Assembly: GCA_035288865.1 (NCBI GenBank)
Contig: DATDZA010000052.1
Coordinates: forward strand, 1 to 64,000
Reading direction: 5' to 3'
Source: GCA-2688775 sp035288865
Lineage (GTDB): Archaea; Nanobdellota; Nanobdellia; Woesearchaeales; GW2011-AR4
DNA length: 64,000 nt
Made by a program: the position numbers and the translations under genes. The notes beneath the pieces are model-generated. The model worked only from the letters and a program-made list of their open reading frames with translations, was not told the DNA's origin and did not search any database. Positions 23,986-32,788 of this stretch are shown one piece after another; within the stretch, counting starts at the first letter, position 1; the number at the start of each line of letters is the position of its first letter.

Positions 23986-24489
23986 ATGGCAACTTTTCTC
24001 GATGTAACTGGCCTTCAGCACTTCTCCAGTATTTTTGTTTTTCTTTTCGTTTGGATAGTTGTGTACGCAATTCTCGCATGGACAAAAGTCCTCGGCCAGA
24101 ATAATCTTGTGACCGTTCTCGTAGGCTTGTTAATGGGGATTTTTGTATTGATATCCCCTCTTGCAACAAGTGTTGTAGCCAACACGGCGCCTTTCCTTGC
24201 AGTTATTTTTGTTCTCATAATGCTTATGAGCATTGCCTCGAAGATGCTCGGAGGCCATGGTGACGCAGTTCCAGGGCTTAAAGGGGTCATGATGGTATTT
24301 ATTGTGTTTGTCATCATAATCGGTGTTGGGGTTCAGATAAGAAGCCAGATTGATTCATCGACGGCAGACACCAAAGACCTTTCTAAAACAGTTAATATTC
24401 TCTTCAATCCAACTTTCATGGGCGTAGTTTTGATTTTCGCAATTGCTATTTTTACAATAGCTCTTCTCGCTCAGGGCGGCGGACATTAG
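23986..24489 (+). CDS. Membrane protein with GGH tail (3 of 3)
   Basis: The shortest paralog (167 aa) has helix 1 IFVFLFVWIVVYAILAWTK followed by VLGQNNLVTVLVGLLMGIFV, three more helices and a C-terminus LLAQGGGH. It sits 12 nt after paralog 2 with no strong ribosome binding site, so translation may be coupled. The strict conservation of the terminal GGH while the rest has diverged suggests the tail is recognised, for metal binding or processing (inference). Confidence 0.7.
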   Translation: MATFLDVTGLQHFSSIFVFLFVWIVVYAILAWTKVLGQNNLVTVLVGLLMGIFVLISPLATSVVANTAPFLAVIFVLIMLMSIASKMLGGHGDAVPGLKGVMMVFIVFVIIIGVGVQIRSQIDSSTADTKDLSKTVNILFNPTFMGVVLIFAIAIFTIALLAQGGGH

Positions 24490-24633
24490 AAATATATTTG
24501 ATGGTTTTATCTTTCCGAAATTAAGAATTTATTTTATAGCTATATCGCTTGGGTGAAATTATTTTTTATTATTCATTGTAGTTTAAATAATTAAAATTAT
24601 AATCCAAAATCTCCTCTAAAATCAAAATAAATT

Positions 24634-25329
24634 TTATTTGCTTTTCTGCACAGGCTCTCTGTACCCTTTGGCCATCCTATCCAACTTATTCACATTCTCT
24701 GTCAATGTCGGCAAAACTTTTTGGAATACTTTCTCCATTGCCTTTATCTCAGTTCCGACATCAAGTATATTCTGGTCGTAAGATGTAATTTTTCCCACTA
24801 TGCTTTTGGTCAGGGAATCAATGCTCAGCCTCAAATCAATCAGTTGCTGTTCGACCTTTGCAATCCGGTCCTCGCTTCGGTCTTTCCATTCTATTACCTT
24901 GCGCATGTCGCCCGCAAATTCCTGCCATTTTTCCTCTATAATAGCTTCTGTTATTTCCTGAATTCTCTCGTCATCCATATTCATTGGGTTTGAAATTTCA
25001 TGGGGTGGCTGGAAATTCTGTGGCTGGGGCTGCTGGGCATAAGGCTGATCATAGTTGCTTTGCCCATAGTCGGACATTCCTATCTCCTGCCTTGCATTTT
25101 CAAAATTTCCGCTTAGGTTTCCCTGATTTATGGCATCAGAAATTTGAGTGGTAGAGTATCCCTGGCTTTGCAGAAGCTGAGTAATCTGGCCGTTGGTGTA
25201 GCCCTGCTGTTTCATCATAACTACCTGTTCCACGGGCGAGTTTGGTGCCTGGGGCTCAGAATCCGGTGGCGGCAAAGAAAAATCTAAAGGTTCTTCTTTT
25301 TTCTTCTTGCCTAAAGTAAATAAAGCCAT
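24634..25329 (-). CDS. LPPP-motif coiled-coil protein with UBA-like repeats
   Basis: The N-terminus LGKKKKEEPLDFSLPPPDSE leads into two UBA-like helical repeats (MKQQGYTNGQITQLLQSQGY then STTQISDAINQGN). A Gln/Pro-rich linker (about 85-110) and a coiled coil (about 115-225) follow. Nothing suggests secretion. Its neighbour at 25470-25928 shares the Leu-Pro-Pro-Pro start followed by a coiled coil, so the two may be partners, perhaps a cytoplasmic scaffold for the adjacent membrane proteins with GGH tails. GAGGTGCAGTA precedes the ATG. Confidence 0.65.
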   Translation of the reverse strand: MALFTLGKKKKEEPLDFSLPPPDSEPQAPNSPVEQVVMMKQQGYTNGQITQLLQSQGYSTTQISDAINQGNLSGNFENARQEIGMSDYGQSNYDQPYAQQPQPQNFQPPHEISNPMNMDDERIQEITEAIIEEKWQEFAGDMRKVIEWKDRSEDRIAKVEQQLIDLRLSIDSLTKSIVGKITSYDQNILDVGTEIKAMEKVFQKVLPTLTENVNKLDRMAKGYREPVQKSK

Positions 25330-25469
25330 TACTGCACCTCTCTTTTTTGATTATACTTTAAATGAATATATTTAAAGCTTTCTATTAATATAATTATGTC
25401 AGAATTAGTGGTTATATCCTCAAACCTTAAGACTTATTCTATTACGCCACTATTGCTTCCAGTATAATT

Positions 25470-25928
25470 TTATTCTTTTTTATTGTCCTTTTCCCTTTTA
25501 TCAATAACTTCATTGATTATTCCTTCAATCTCGTTCTGGCTAATGAATTTGACCGGATTCCATAAATTAATGTATTTCTCAAGAACCCTGACTTCTTCTT
25601 TTCGCGCAACAGACTGCAGCTCTCTTATCACAAGCATTAATTTGTCTTTTACTTCCTGTATCTCTTTCCTCATCTCGCTTATGTCAGAATTTATTGTTTT
25701 TAGCTCTGCAGAATAATGCTTGTTCTTGGCAATTACATTCTCTTCAGTTACCTGAAAAAATCTTCGTAAGTTTGTAATCCCCTCTTCAAGAAGCTTAAGC
25801 CTTCTGCTTAAGGAATTGATATCCCCTGTAACTCCGCTTAAATCCGGCCCAGGAGGAAGCTGAGCTTTTCCAAATCCTAGCATTCCCTTCTTTGGTGGCG
25901 GCGGCAATGATTCTTCTTCGAGTGGCAT
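25470..25928 (-). CDS. LPPPP-motif coiled-coil protein
   Basis: The 152-aa protein starts PLEEESLPPPPKKGMLGFGK, then runs as a coiled coil from about residue 35 to 115 (INSLSRRLKLLEEGITNLRR; MRKEIQEVKDKLMLVIREL), and ends with a short helical domain (VKFISQNEIEGIINEVIDKR). It shares its layout with the upstream-neighbouring coiled-coil gene on the same strand. No enzymatic motif; probably structural and cytoplasmic. GAGGATTAAC precedes the ATG. Confidence 0.65.
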   Translation of the reverse strand: MPLEEESLPPPPKKGMLGFGKAQLPPGPDLSGVTGDINSLSRRLKLLEEGITNLRRFFQVTEENVIAKNKHYSAELKTINSDISEMRKEIQEVKDKLMLVIRELQSVARKEEVRVLEKYINLWNPVKFISQNEIEGIINEVIDKREKDNKKE

Positions 25929-26040
25929 GTTAATCCTCTTTTTTTATTGAATTTGAATAGTAGATATATAAAGGTTTATTTTTTGTTCGTTGTGACTTTT
26001 ATTAATTGGTCTTTTTTCTTGAATTGTTTTGAATTCTTTC

Positions 26041-26233
26041 TCAGCTACAGCTAATCCTTATTATTCCTTTTGGAACCTCAATTTTATAATTTTCCCTTAA
26101 TTCATTCAATAAATTAAAATGCAGCAATTCCATCTTCCATGGCTTGACTATTAGATTGCTATAATTCTCTCCTTAATATTAAATTTATTAAGTTTTTTAT
26201 TACTTCCACAGCAACATCACAATATTTAATCAT
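26041..26233 (-). pseudogene. Small gene split by a frameshift
   Basis: A frame from ATG at 26233 reads MIKYCDVAVEVIKNLINLIL and stops after 24 codons near 26160. One base over, the frame continues YSNLIVKPWKMELLHFNLLN to ELRENYKIEVPKGIIRISCS and a stop at 26041. The joined 64 aa look like a genuine small protein (amphipathic helices then a short strand). The length is one base off a whole frame, so an indel or assembly error is likely. The 25929-26293 gap holds nothing else I can support. Confidence 0.35.
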
Positions 26234-26293
26234 TATTTTCAAGTAGTAACATAAACGAAAGGTTTATAAATAATAGTATTTTCTCCTGTACTC

Positions 26294-26878
26294 ATGCCAA
26301 TAAATTTAGGAACCATAATGTCAAGGAGAAACTTGCTGATAGCTGGTGCGACTGTCGCTGCTTACGCGCTTTATGACCCTCCTAGTTTCTTGATGGATTC
26401 TGGCAGGCCTAAGAAGTTATTTGGTTATGGCCAGATTCCAAGTCTGCCGGGAAATTATAGATATACTCACGTTGATAACAAAGGTTCTATGCTGAATCCT
26501 TTCGATTCGCAAGATTATGGTTTCTTAGAAGTATTTGATAACGCTGGAAACAGGGTAGCGGATTACAAGGATTTTCATAAAGGGGACACTCTTGATAATT
26601 TGACGTTAGATGAAGTAAATGTGCTTGAAGGCAGATTAAAACACACATTTACAAGGACGGCAAGAAGTGCAGATCCTGTCAGTTTTGCTTCTGTGGAGGG
26701 AATTGAGTACAGGAGGGGAACTGAGGTTTACAGAGGAGATAGCCATGATCCAGTCGAACATGCGATAGTAGAAGCAGCAGTTGAGAAATTTGGTATTTTG
26801 GGTGGTAGATATAAGACATTGATAGCAAGAGTACAGGAAGAAGTGAAAAAAGCTGTTGCACCTTCTGTTACAAGATAG
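26294..26878 (+). CDS. Secreted protein with twin-arginine-like signal
   Basis: The start MPINLGTIMSRRNLLIAGAT carries a twin-arginine-type motif (SRRNLLIAG) in front of a short hydrophobic stretch to about residue 26, so it is probably exported, perhaps staying anchored. The mature part (about 165 aa) is soluble and mixed alpha/beta (YGFLEVFDNAGNRVADYKDF) with a C-terminal amphipathic helix. I recognise no family. It is the first gene of the surface island, upstream of another RR-containing protein on the same strand. Confidence 0.65.
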   Translation: MPINLGTIMSRRNLLIAGATVAAYALYDPPSFLMDSGRPKKLFGYGQIPSLPGNYRYTHVDNKGSMLNPFDSQDYGFLEVFDNAGNRVADYKDFHKGDTLDNLTLDEVNVLEGRLKHTFTRTARSADPVSFASVEGIEYRRGTEVYRGDSHDPVEHAIVEAAVEKFGILGGRYKTLIARVQEEVKKAVAPSVTR

Positions 26879-27003
26879 AACTTTAGTTTATTTAAAATAT
26901 TTAATCATAGTATTCTGCTTAACTTCTTGGCTTTTGATTGATTTTTGTTTTTTCTACATCTGCTTTCCAAAAGTATTTATAGATTATTTTAAATACTATA
27001 GTT

Positions 27004-28287
27004 ATGAAGATTACTTTTAATAGAAGTGCTATGAGGAGTGCAGCTATATTAGAAGCTGATGTTATTTCTATATGGAAAGATGTTCTTAAGTATGTTAGGA
27101 GAGATTTAGCTTACATTTGGACAGACGAAGTCAAGAGAGATTTTAAGGCTATGGAAAGTGATGTAGAAAAAATACTCGCAATATTAGAGAAATTGAATTC
27201 CCACTACCAATATAATGATCGTGCGGGATATAATAAAGAAATTGAGGATATAAATAATCTGATTTTAAAACTAGAGCACATTGAAGCTTCAACTGAATGT
27301 ATTAAGGGAATTCATCAAGATTTGAAAAAAGTTATTAGAGATGTAGAAAGAATAAAGTCACGACGGAGATTCATCAAAGCTGGAATAGCAGTTGCAGGAG
27401 CTGCAATAGTGGGCAGAATTGGAGATCCAATTTACGATTATTTGTCTAAAGGAACTCATAAATCAAAACAAGTCAATAACCTCTATATTTCCAGCTTACA
27501 AAGAAAAATGGATAGTATGAAAAATAATAAGAATTTTCCTAATATGAATAATTATGTTGATACTTTTGCATGGGCTCTAACAATTGACGAAGCATATCAA
27601 CGTGCAACGGGTAGAAATTTAAGGCAAAATGAGATTTATGAGAATCTTATTTTGACTATTATCTATTTAGAAACAGGTTTCAGAACTATTAAAAAGTTAT
27701 TTGCTTGGGCACCAGTACCAGAATTTTTAAATAGCTCAAAGGGTCCAATGCAGGTAGAAGATGAGGACACTGCCCAGAAATCCTCAGAACTAAAGATTAT
27801 ATTAATTGAATCTATAAGGCATTTAGATTTTATTGTCAGCATATATTCCCAAAATGGAAAATTAGTCGAGAGAGCACTGCCTTTTATTCTAGCTGATTGG
27901 AATGCTGACCCTTATTCCTGCAGAAATGCAGCCGTTCAAAATATGTTGAACAAGAATCTGAATCCGTCACCACATCTAAACCTTGACGGTAATTTTGGGA
28001 AACAATCAAAAATTGTGCTAAAAAGGTTAAATTCAGCATTTAATCTCGATTTGGATGAATCAGAAATTGACGGAATCAATAAAAAAAATATAAATCTTTT
28101 TTATAAGGGCAAGAATTACGCTAAATTAGTTAAAAGATTTTCAGAAATAAATCAGCCAATAATTGCTGATGCGAGAGTACTTGGATTTTTTAGCAGAATT
28201 AGGGCTTATTTATCCTCTGAGACAGTATCCAGCAAGGAATATAGCGAGAAAGCTATGAATGTGTATTTAAATATTAAAAAATTATAA
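27004..28287 (+). CDS. Lysozyme-like surface protein with internal twin-arginine anchor
   Basis: Residues 1-115 form a helical, presumably cytoplasmic domain containing AYIWTDEVKRDF. Next comes SRRRFIKAGIAVAGAAIVG (about 119-137), a twin-arginine-like internal signal anchor. The rest is extracytoplasmic, and ENLILTIIYLETGFRTIKKL with a later NSSKGPMQVEDED has the Glu-Thr-Gly-Phe and Gly-Pro-Met-Gln-Val pattern of lytic transglycosylase/DUF1615-like lysozyme folds, making the Glu the candidate catalytic acid. The N-terminal domain resembles the start of the 1477-aa protein encoded convergently downstream. Assignment as a glycan hydrolase is tentative. Confidence 0.6.
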   Translation: MKITFNRSAMRSAAILEADVISIWKDVLKYVRRDLAYIWTDEVKRDFKAMESDVEKILAILEKLNSHYQYNDRAGYNKEIEDINNLILKLEHIEASTECIKGIHQDLKKVIRDVERIKSRRRFIKAGIAVAGAAIVGRIGDPIYDYLSKGTHKSKQVNNLYISSLQRKMDSMKNNKNFPNMNNYVDTFAWALTIDEAYQRATGRNLRQNEIYENLILTIIYLETGFRTIKKLFAWAPVPEFLNSSKGPMQVEDEDTAQKSSELKIILIESIRHLDFIVSIYSQNGKLVERALPFILADWNADPYSCRNAAVQNMLNKNLNPSPHLNLDGNFGKQSKIVLKRLNSAFNLDLDESEIDGINKKNINLFYKGKNYAKLVKRFSEINQPIIADARVLGFFSRIRAYLSSETVSSKEYSEKAMNVYLNIKKL

Positions 28288-28347
28288 ATTTGTCTCACAA
28301 TTAATATACCTATTTTTTAATTTCAATATGGCAAGTTATTTAGATAA

Positions 28348-31300
28348 CTATACAATTCTACTCATAGTGTTGTTGATTACTCTTGTGAAATAATTATTAC
28401 TTCCCGGTATATTCTCAGATACCCAATATGAAACACCTTTTATCCCCTGTGATTTTCCAGGAATGCAGAAAATCTTGACATTGTAGCGTTTTGTGCCCCA
28501 TTCTTTTGTGATTTCTAGGATATCTTCATAATTCAATTCAGTATGCTTTACCATCATCAAGAATCTATTTATCATGTCCCTTTCAAAAAGATGGCTTTTG
28601 TTTGGTTCATTGTAATATTCTATCATTGTTTGTATGCATGCACCGATAAGTCTTGCATGGTTTTTTGCCCTTTCAACAGCTGAACCTGGAAGCTTTCTGT
28701 TAGTTACGTAAGTAAATACTTTCTCGAATGTGATATCCATGCCAGTGCTGAATCCAATCTTCGAATAAACATCTTGTATAATATGGGTATCTCCAGTCTC
28801 ATATCTTGCAACATAAACGAGGGATTTTAAATTGTCTCCATCAATAAAGAAGACTTTGTCAATTATTATTCCCAAGAACTCTTCAACAACTGATTTCTGC
28901 AGTTGCCACCCTCCATAGGTAAGTGCATGATTAATCTTATCTTTTTTGCCATTAATATTAACATATGTATCTCTTGGGATGCTCAATACATTTACCGCAT
29001 TGGTGCTTTGATCTGTGCTAACTACAATAAGTGAATCTCCTCTTTCACCCATTCCTTCTCTACCTGCCCATTTATCGCTGCCAATTATTAATATGTTTTT
29101 AGCTATTTTTGCTTCTGCAGCGGGGGCTACAGTCCCGAGAAATCCGGGATACAATTTTTTCTTAAGTTTTAGTATTCTATATACAGATTCATTTATCCTC
29201 GTTCTATAAATTTCATTGGTTGCGTACAATGAACTTACATTTCTAATAATAATTGGTACCTGAGTAGCAGACATGGTTAAAATCACGTCATTGCCGGCTG
29301 AAATTGCCTTTTCAATCGCGGTTTCTATCTCCATATACCTGCGCATCCCGACAGAAACAATATCATCCGTGATTATGACCTTGTCATTGCCTATAAGTTT
29401 TCTTGCCATTCTTATAATTTTTGGAGATAGAACAGCTGGTAAATTATCTGCAGCAGTATAAATCGCGCTGCACATCATGATTCCAGAAAGGCAGTCAGCC
29501 ATTGCACCGTAAACTTCCATGAAGTTGTTTAATTCTGGCATGGAAATATTGTATTGGACTATTTGGTTATCTGTGTTAGTCCTTAAATCACCGTAACCTG
29601 GAAAATGCTTGGCAAAAAGCGCAATGTTCTCATTGCAAAAAGGTTTTGAAAATGCCCTCGCTTTTTCCATGACAACTGCTGAGCTTGGGCCAAAAGACCT
29701 CTTTAATATGCCCTGGATAGACCTTGAGTCCGTGGTTATATCCAGGCATGGAGCGAAATTTGCATTCAAGCCCATATTTCTCATGGATCTTGCGACCCTT
29801 TGCTGAACTTCCCCTATTTTAGAGTTTTCCATTTTTCCCATTTCAAATGCTGATGGCAATTTTTTGAAACCACTGATATTTTGAAGTCTGTTTACCAATC
29901 CCCCCTCCTGGTCTGCCCCAAAAAGCATGGGAATCTTAGAAAACATGCTCTGCGATTTAATTAATGCCTTTGTAATAAGTTCACCCCTCATGCTGTGCTG
30001 GTTAAGAATTACACCTCCAATTGAGTGTCTTGAAACGAATCCATGATAGCTGATTATCATTTGTGCAGCTTTCTCTTCCGGTGTCATAGTTTCCATGAAT
30101 TTTATTATTTCCGGATCATCCATGACAAGTTCCCCATTTTGTGCATTAAGTGCACTAAAAATTCTATTTTTTCTCTCCTCTAATGCATTTATTATCCGTC
30201 CGGGCAAGAACCGAAATATTTTCTGAAAATCATTTCCATATGGGTCAATCTTTGGATGATTTGCAGGTGTATAAGATGGATTCCCAATCGATTTTATCAA
30301 AAGTGATTGTGGAATATTAGCATATTCTTTATGAGGAAATAACAGAGCTATTGTAGGAATATCATCTACTAATTTTGATATAAGCCAAGCATTGGCTTCT
30401 ATCTGTACATCTGTCATAAGCTCTTTTGGAGTGGAAACATTCTCAATTCCTATGGAGATATGATTATATCCAATCACGTGCCTGCACATAAAATTAAGAG
30501 GGGCTTGTTGGTAAATTTTGCCATTTCTGTCAATGATAAAATGGGCACTTAAGTTTACATCTCCGCCTTCTTTTATGTCCTCTCTCCCATGCAAATTTTC
30601 TGGATAAAATGTATTGTGTGATGATTTGTAATCCGAACTGTTAGTTGAATGAACTACAATTGCCAAAGGATTTTTTAATTCATACGTTTCTAATCCGTAA
30701 TGAAATTTTGCATATTCTAGAGTGAGCGCTTTTCGATTATTTCCAATTATTATCGGGTCTTGTACTATTATCCAACCTTTTGGTGGAATATAATTCATGT
30801 CTGTTGCTAACTGCGGATATCTATCGATAAATCTATTGACAGTTTCCAGCATTTGAATTTGCTTTCGGGCATCGCCTGCCTGAACTTCAAGATTGACATA
30901 AGGCAATTTTTCCCATGTGGCAGCATAGGCTATTGATCCACTATCGATGCTTGGATCGTTTTTCTGCAATACTACATTCCACCCTTCTCCCTTTAGCACT
31001 TCAAACCATCCCCTTGAGTTAACAAATGCAAATACATCATGATCTTCTTTAGAGTTAATATTGAGATCTGTCACATTCTCAGCAGAATCCCCAGTGGTAT
31101 AATTTTCGATTTTAGTCGAGCCTTCATTTGTATTCTGATGCAGAGCCAATACCATTATGCCACGAAAAATTCTTTTGGACGTTTCGTTACAGAATTTCTT
31201 AACAGCTGCCTGAATATACTCTTTTACGTCAGGGCTTGTTTTATCCCAATCTCCATTGTATTTGTTAAAGCACTTCATCATTCCGGGAAGACAGAATGCA

Positions 31301-32781
31301 TTATTAGGGTCTATAGAAAATTTTTTGCCTTTGTAATTTATTATTAAATTTCTCAGATGCTCGGGATCATCGATCCAGGTGATCGGTCCATTTCCAACAG
31401 CTCTTGCGGCATCCAAAGCGTTTAGTTCTGTGCTGTGAGGTATAACAAAAATATATTTTGCATTTCTATATTTTCCTTCTGTGTAGATTGTCTTGTTTAC
31501 TTCCGGTATTGTTACTGTTCCGAAATTTGGCTCAACAAATGGAAGTTCAATATCTAACCTTCGGTTATTTGCTGGAATTTCCTCTTTCTTAAACAACAAG
31601 TCTCCAGCTGTTAAAGCAGCAGCAGCCGTGCCTAATCCAATCAAAACTTTCCTTCGGTCGCGTAATTTCTTTCCAAGAGACCTTATAACTATTAATAATC
31701 TTCTTCTAAGGTTTATTGACTCATTCAATGTTCTAATTGCGTTTTCAAGAGCTGCTTTTTTGTTTTTAATCTTTTTTTTATTTCTTTTAAGTAGAACTCT
31801 TACTCTTTGGCTGAATTTTCTTGTTCTTGACTTTTGCGCTCTTTTAACTTCAGGAATTTCACTTACTTCTCTAAAAGTATCCACGAGAGCATCAATGGCA
31901 TCTCCTACATTTCCTCTTTGGATTTCCAGATCATCAATATAATTAGCTGGGACTGACACTTGCACTGCCTCTCGCCTAAACTCATCAAGAGCATCCGCTT
32001 CTTGTGCAAGCCTAACTGCCAAAGCCTCAGCTTCTCCAGCAGGTTCCTTTATATTTCTTTCAATGGCAGGCTTTATTCTTGCAATTATAACTCTTTTTAG
32101 CAGCAAAAATTCATCAGCGTCTAGAATTTCTTTTCCTTCGTCTGAAATTTTTTCAATTTCCTCGAGGTTTCCGGCTTTTATCTGTGCAATTAATCTTCTG
32201 AAAAAATTCTCACCTTCTTCCCCAAGGGATTTAGCTGTGCTGTCATTTTCAAGAAAACTTATTGCATCGTCATATTTTCCTGTTGCAATTAAGTTTATAA
32301 TCCAATTTGCTGCAATCTTAGCGGTGGTTTCATATAATTTTTTTAGGCTTATTAAATCTGCCCTTACAATCTGAATAAGATTATCATAATGCTCAAAGCT
32401 TTCTTTCCAGTAATCCTTAAAGCCTTTATGTTTTGTTATTTCATTTAATCCTCTCAGGAAAATAATTAGATATTCCTGTTCATGTTTAATCCAGTTTATC
32501 ATCTCATCATAATATTTTATAGCCAATTCCCCCATATGCCTTGGCTTTTCATAAATCAGTATTAACTTGTTTAGGTCAATCAGTTCGCTAACTATTGGCA
32601 ATAATCCTGTATCTTTATGGAAATGATGATGTTCAAGAATCAAATCTTCTGATTCATCTGTCCATACAATTCCCGTATTTTCTGCAAATTCCTTTACAGG
32701 CTTTACATAAGTTAGTAATTTTTTTAATAGCCCTACCTTGTGTTCAAAAATACTCTTGAGTTGAGAAATTGTTGGCTGCAT
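28348..32781 (-). CDS. Giant wall-targeting protein: amidase_2, GH3 and LCP domains
   Basis: The 1477-aa protein has a helical cytoplasmic region (1-365) and DRRKVLIGLGTAAAALTAG (375-393), a twin-arginine-like anchor. An unassigned hydrolase-like region follows (440-690; PHSTELN, LALHQNTNEG). An amidase_2/AmpD-like domain (703-860) has metal-ligand candidates His711 in VVHST, His817 and Asp846 in HPKIDP. A GH3/NagZ-like domain (890-1210) has MTPEEKAAQMI, FGADQEGG, AKHFPGYGD and nucleophile region ITDDIVS. An LCP domain (1225-1450) has ILIIGSDKWAG, VLSIPRDTY and KINHALTYGG. NagZ enzymes carry an Asp-x-His acid/base pair; the aligned place here reads Asp-Asn-Gln (1071-1073), so GH3 activity may be altered. 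It starts 7 nt after the GT4 gene. Confidence 0.85.
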   Translation of the reverse strand: MQPTISQLKSIFEHKVGLLKKLLTYVKPVKEFAENTGIVWTDESEDLILEHHHFHKDTGLLPIVSELIDLNKLILIYEKPRHMGELAIKYYDEMINWIKHEQEYLIIFLRGLNEITKHKGFKDYWKESFEHYDNLIQIVRADLISLKKLYETTAKIAANWIINLIATGKYDDAISFLENDSTAKSLGEEGENFFRRLIAQIKAGNLEEIEKISDEGKEILDADEFLLLKRVIIARIKPAIERNIKEPAGEAEALAVRLAQEADALDEFRREAVQVSVPANYIDDLEIQRGNVGDAIDALVDTFREVSEIPEVKRAQKSRTRKFSQRVRVLLKRNKKKIKNKKAALENAIRTLNESINLRRRLLIVIRSLGKKLRDRRKVLIGLGTAAAALTAGDLLFKKEEIPANNRRLDIELPFVEPNFGTVTIPEVNKTIYTEGKYRNAKYIFVIPHSTELNALDAARAVGNGPITWIDDPEHLRNLIINYKGKKFSIDPNNAFCLPGMMKCFNKYNGDWDKTSPDVKEYIQAAVKKFCNETSKRIFRGIMVLALHQNTNEGSTKIENYTTGDSAENVTDLNINSKEDHDVFAFVNSRGWFEVLKGEGWNVVLQKNDPSIDSGSIAYAATWEKLPYVNLEVQAGDARKQIQMLETVNRFIDRYPQLATDMNYIPPKGWIIVQDPIIIGNNRKALTLEYAKFHYGLETYELKNPLAIVVHSTNSSDYKSSHNTFYPENLHGREDIKEGGDVNLSAHFIIDRNGKIYQQAPLNFMCRHVIGYNHISIGIENVSTPKELMTDVQIEANAWLISKLVDDIPTIALLFPHKEYANIPQSLLIKSIGNPSYTPANHPKIDPYGNDFQKIFRFLPGRIINALEERKNRIFSALNAQNGELVMDDPEIIKFMETMTPEEKAAQMIISYHGFVSRHSIGGVILNQHSMRGELITKALIKSQSMFSKIPMLFGADQEGGLVNRLQNISGFKKLPSAFEMGKMENSKIGEVQQRVARSMRNMGLNANFAPCLDITTDSRSIQGILKRSFGPSSAVVMEKARAFSKPFCNENIALFAKHFPGYGDLRTNTDNQIVQYNISMPELNNFMEVYGAMADCLSGIMMCSAIYTAADNLPAVLSPKIIRMARKLIGNDKVIITDDIVSVGMRRYMEIETAIEKAISAGNDVILTMSATQVPIIIRNVSSLYATNEIYRTRINESVYRILKLKKKLYPGFLGTVAPAAEAKIAKNILIIGSDKWAGREGMGERGDSLIVVSTDQSTNAVNVLSIPRDTYVNINGKKDKINHALTYGGWQLQKSVVEEFLGIIIDKVFFIDGDNLKSLVYVARYETGDTHIIQDVYSKIGFSTGMDITFEKVFTYVTNRKLPGSAVERAKNHARLIGACIQTMIEYYNEPNKSHLFERDMINRFLMMVKHTELNYEDILEITKEWGTKRYNVKIFCIPGKSQGIKGVSYWVSENIPGSNNYFTRVINNTMSRIV

Positions 32782-32788
32782 TTTCCAC

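Noticed and set aside
25396..25467. 23-codon plus-strand ORF starting MSELVVISSNLK after a TATA-like box
   Set aside because: Too short and without a ribosome binding site or family; the TATA-like sequence is not rare in AT-rich spacers.
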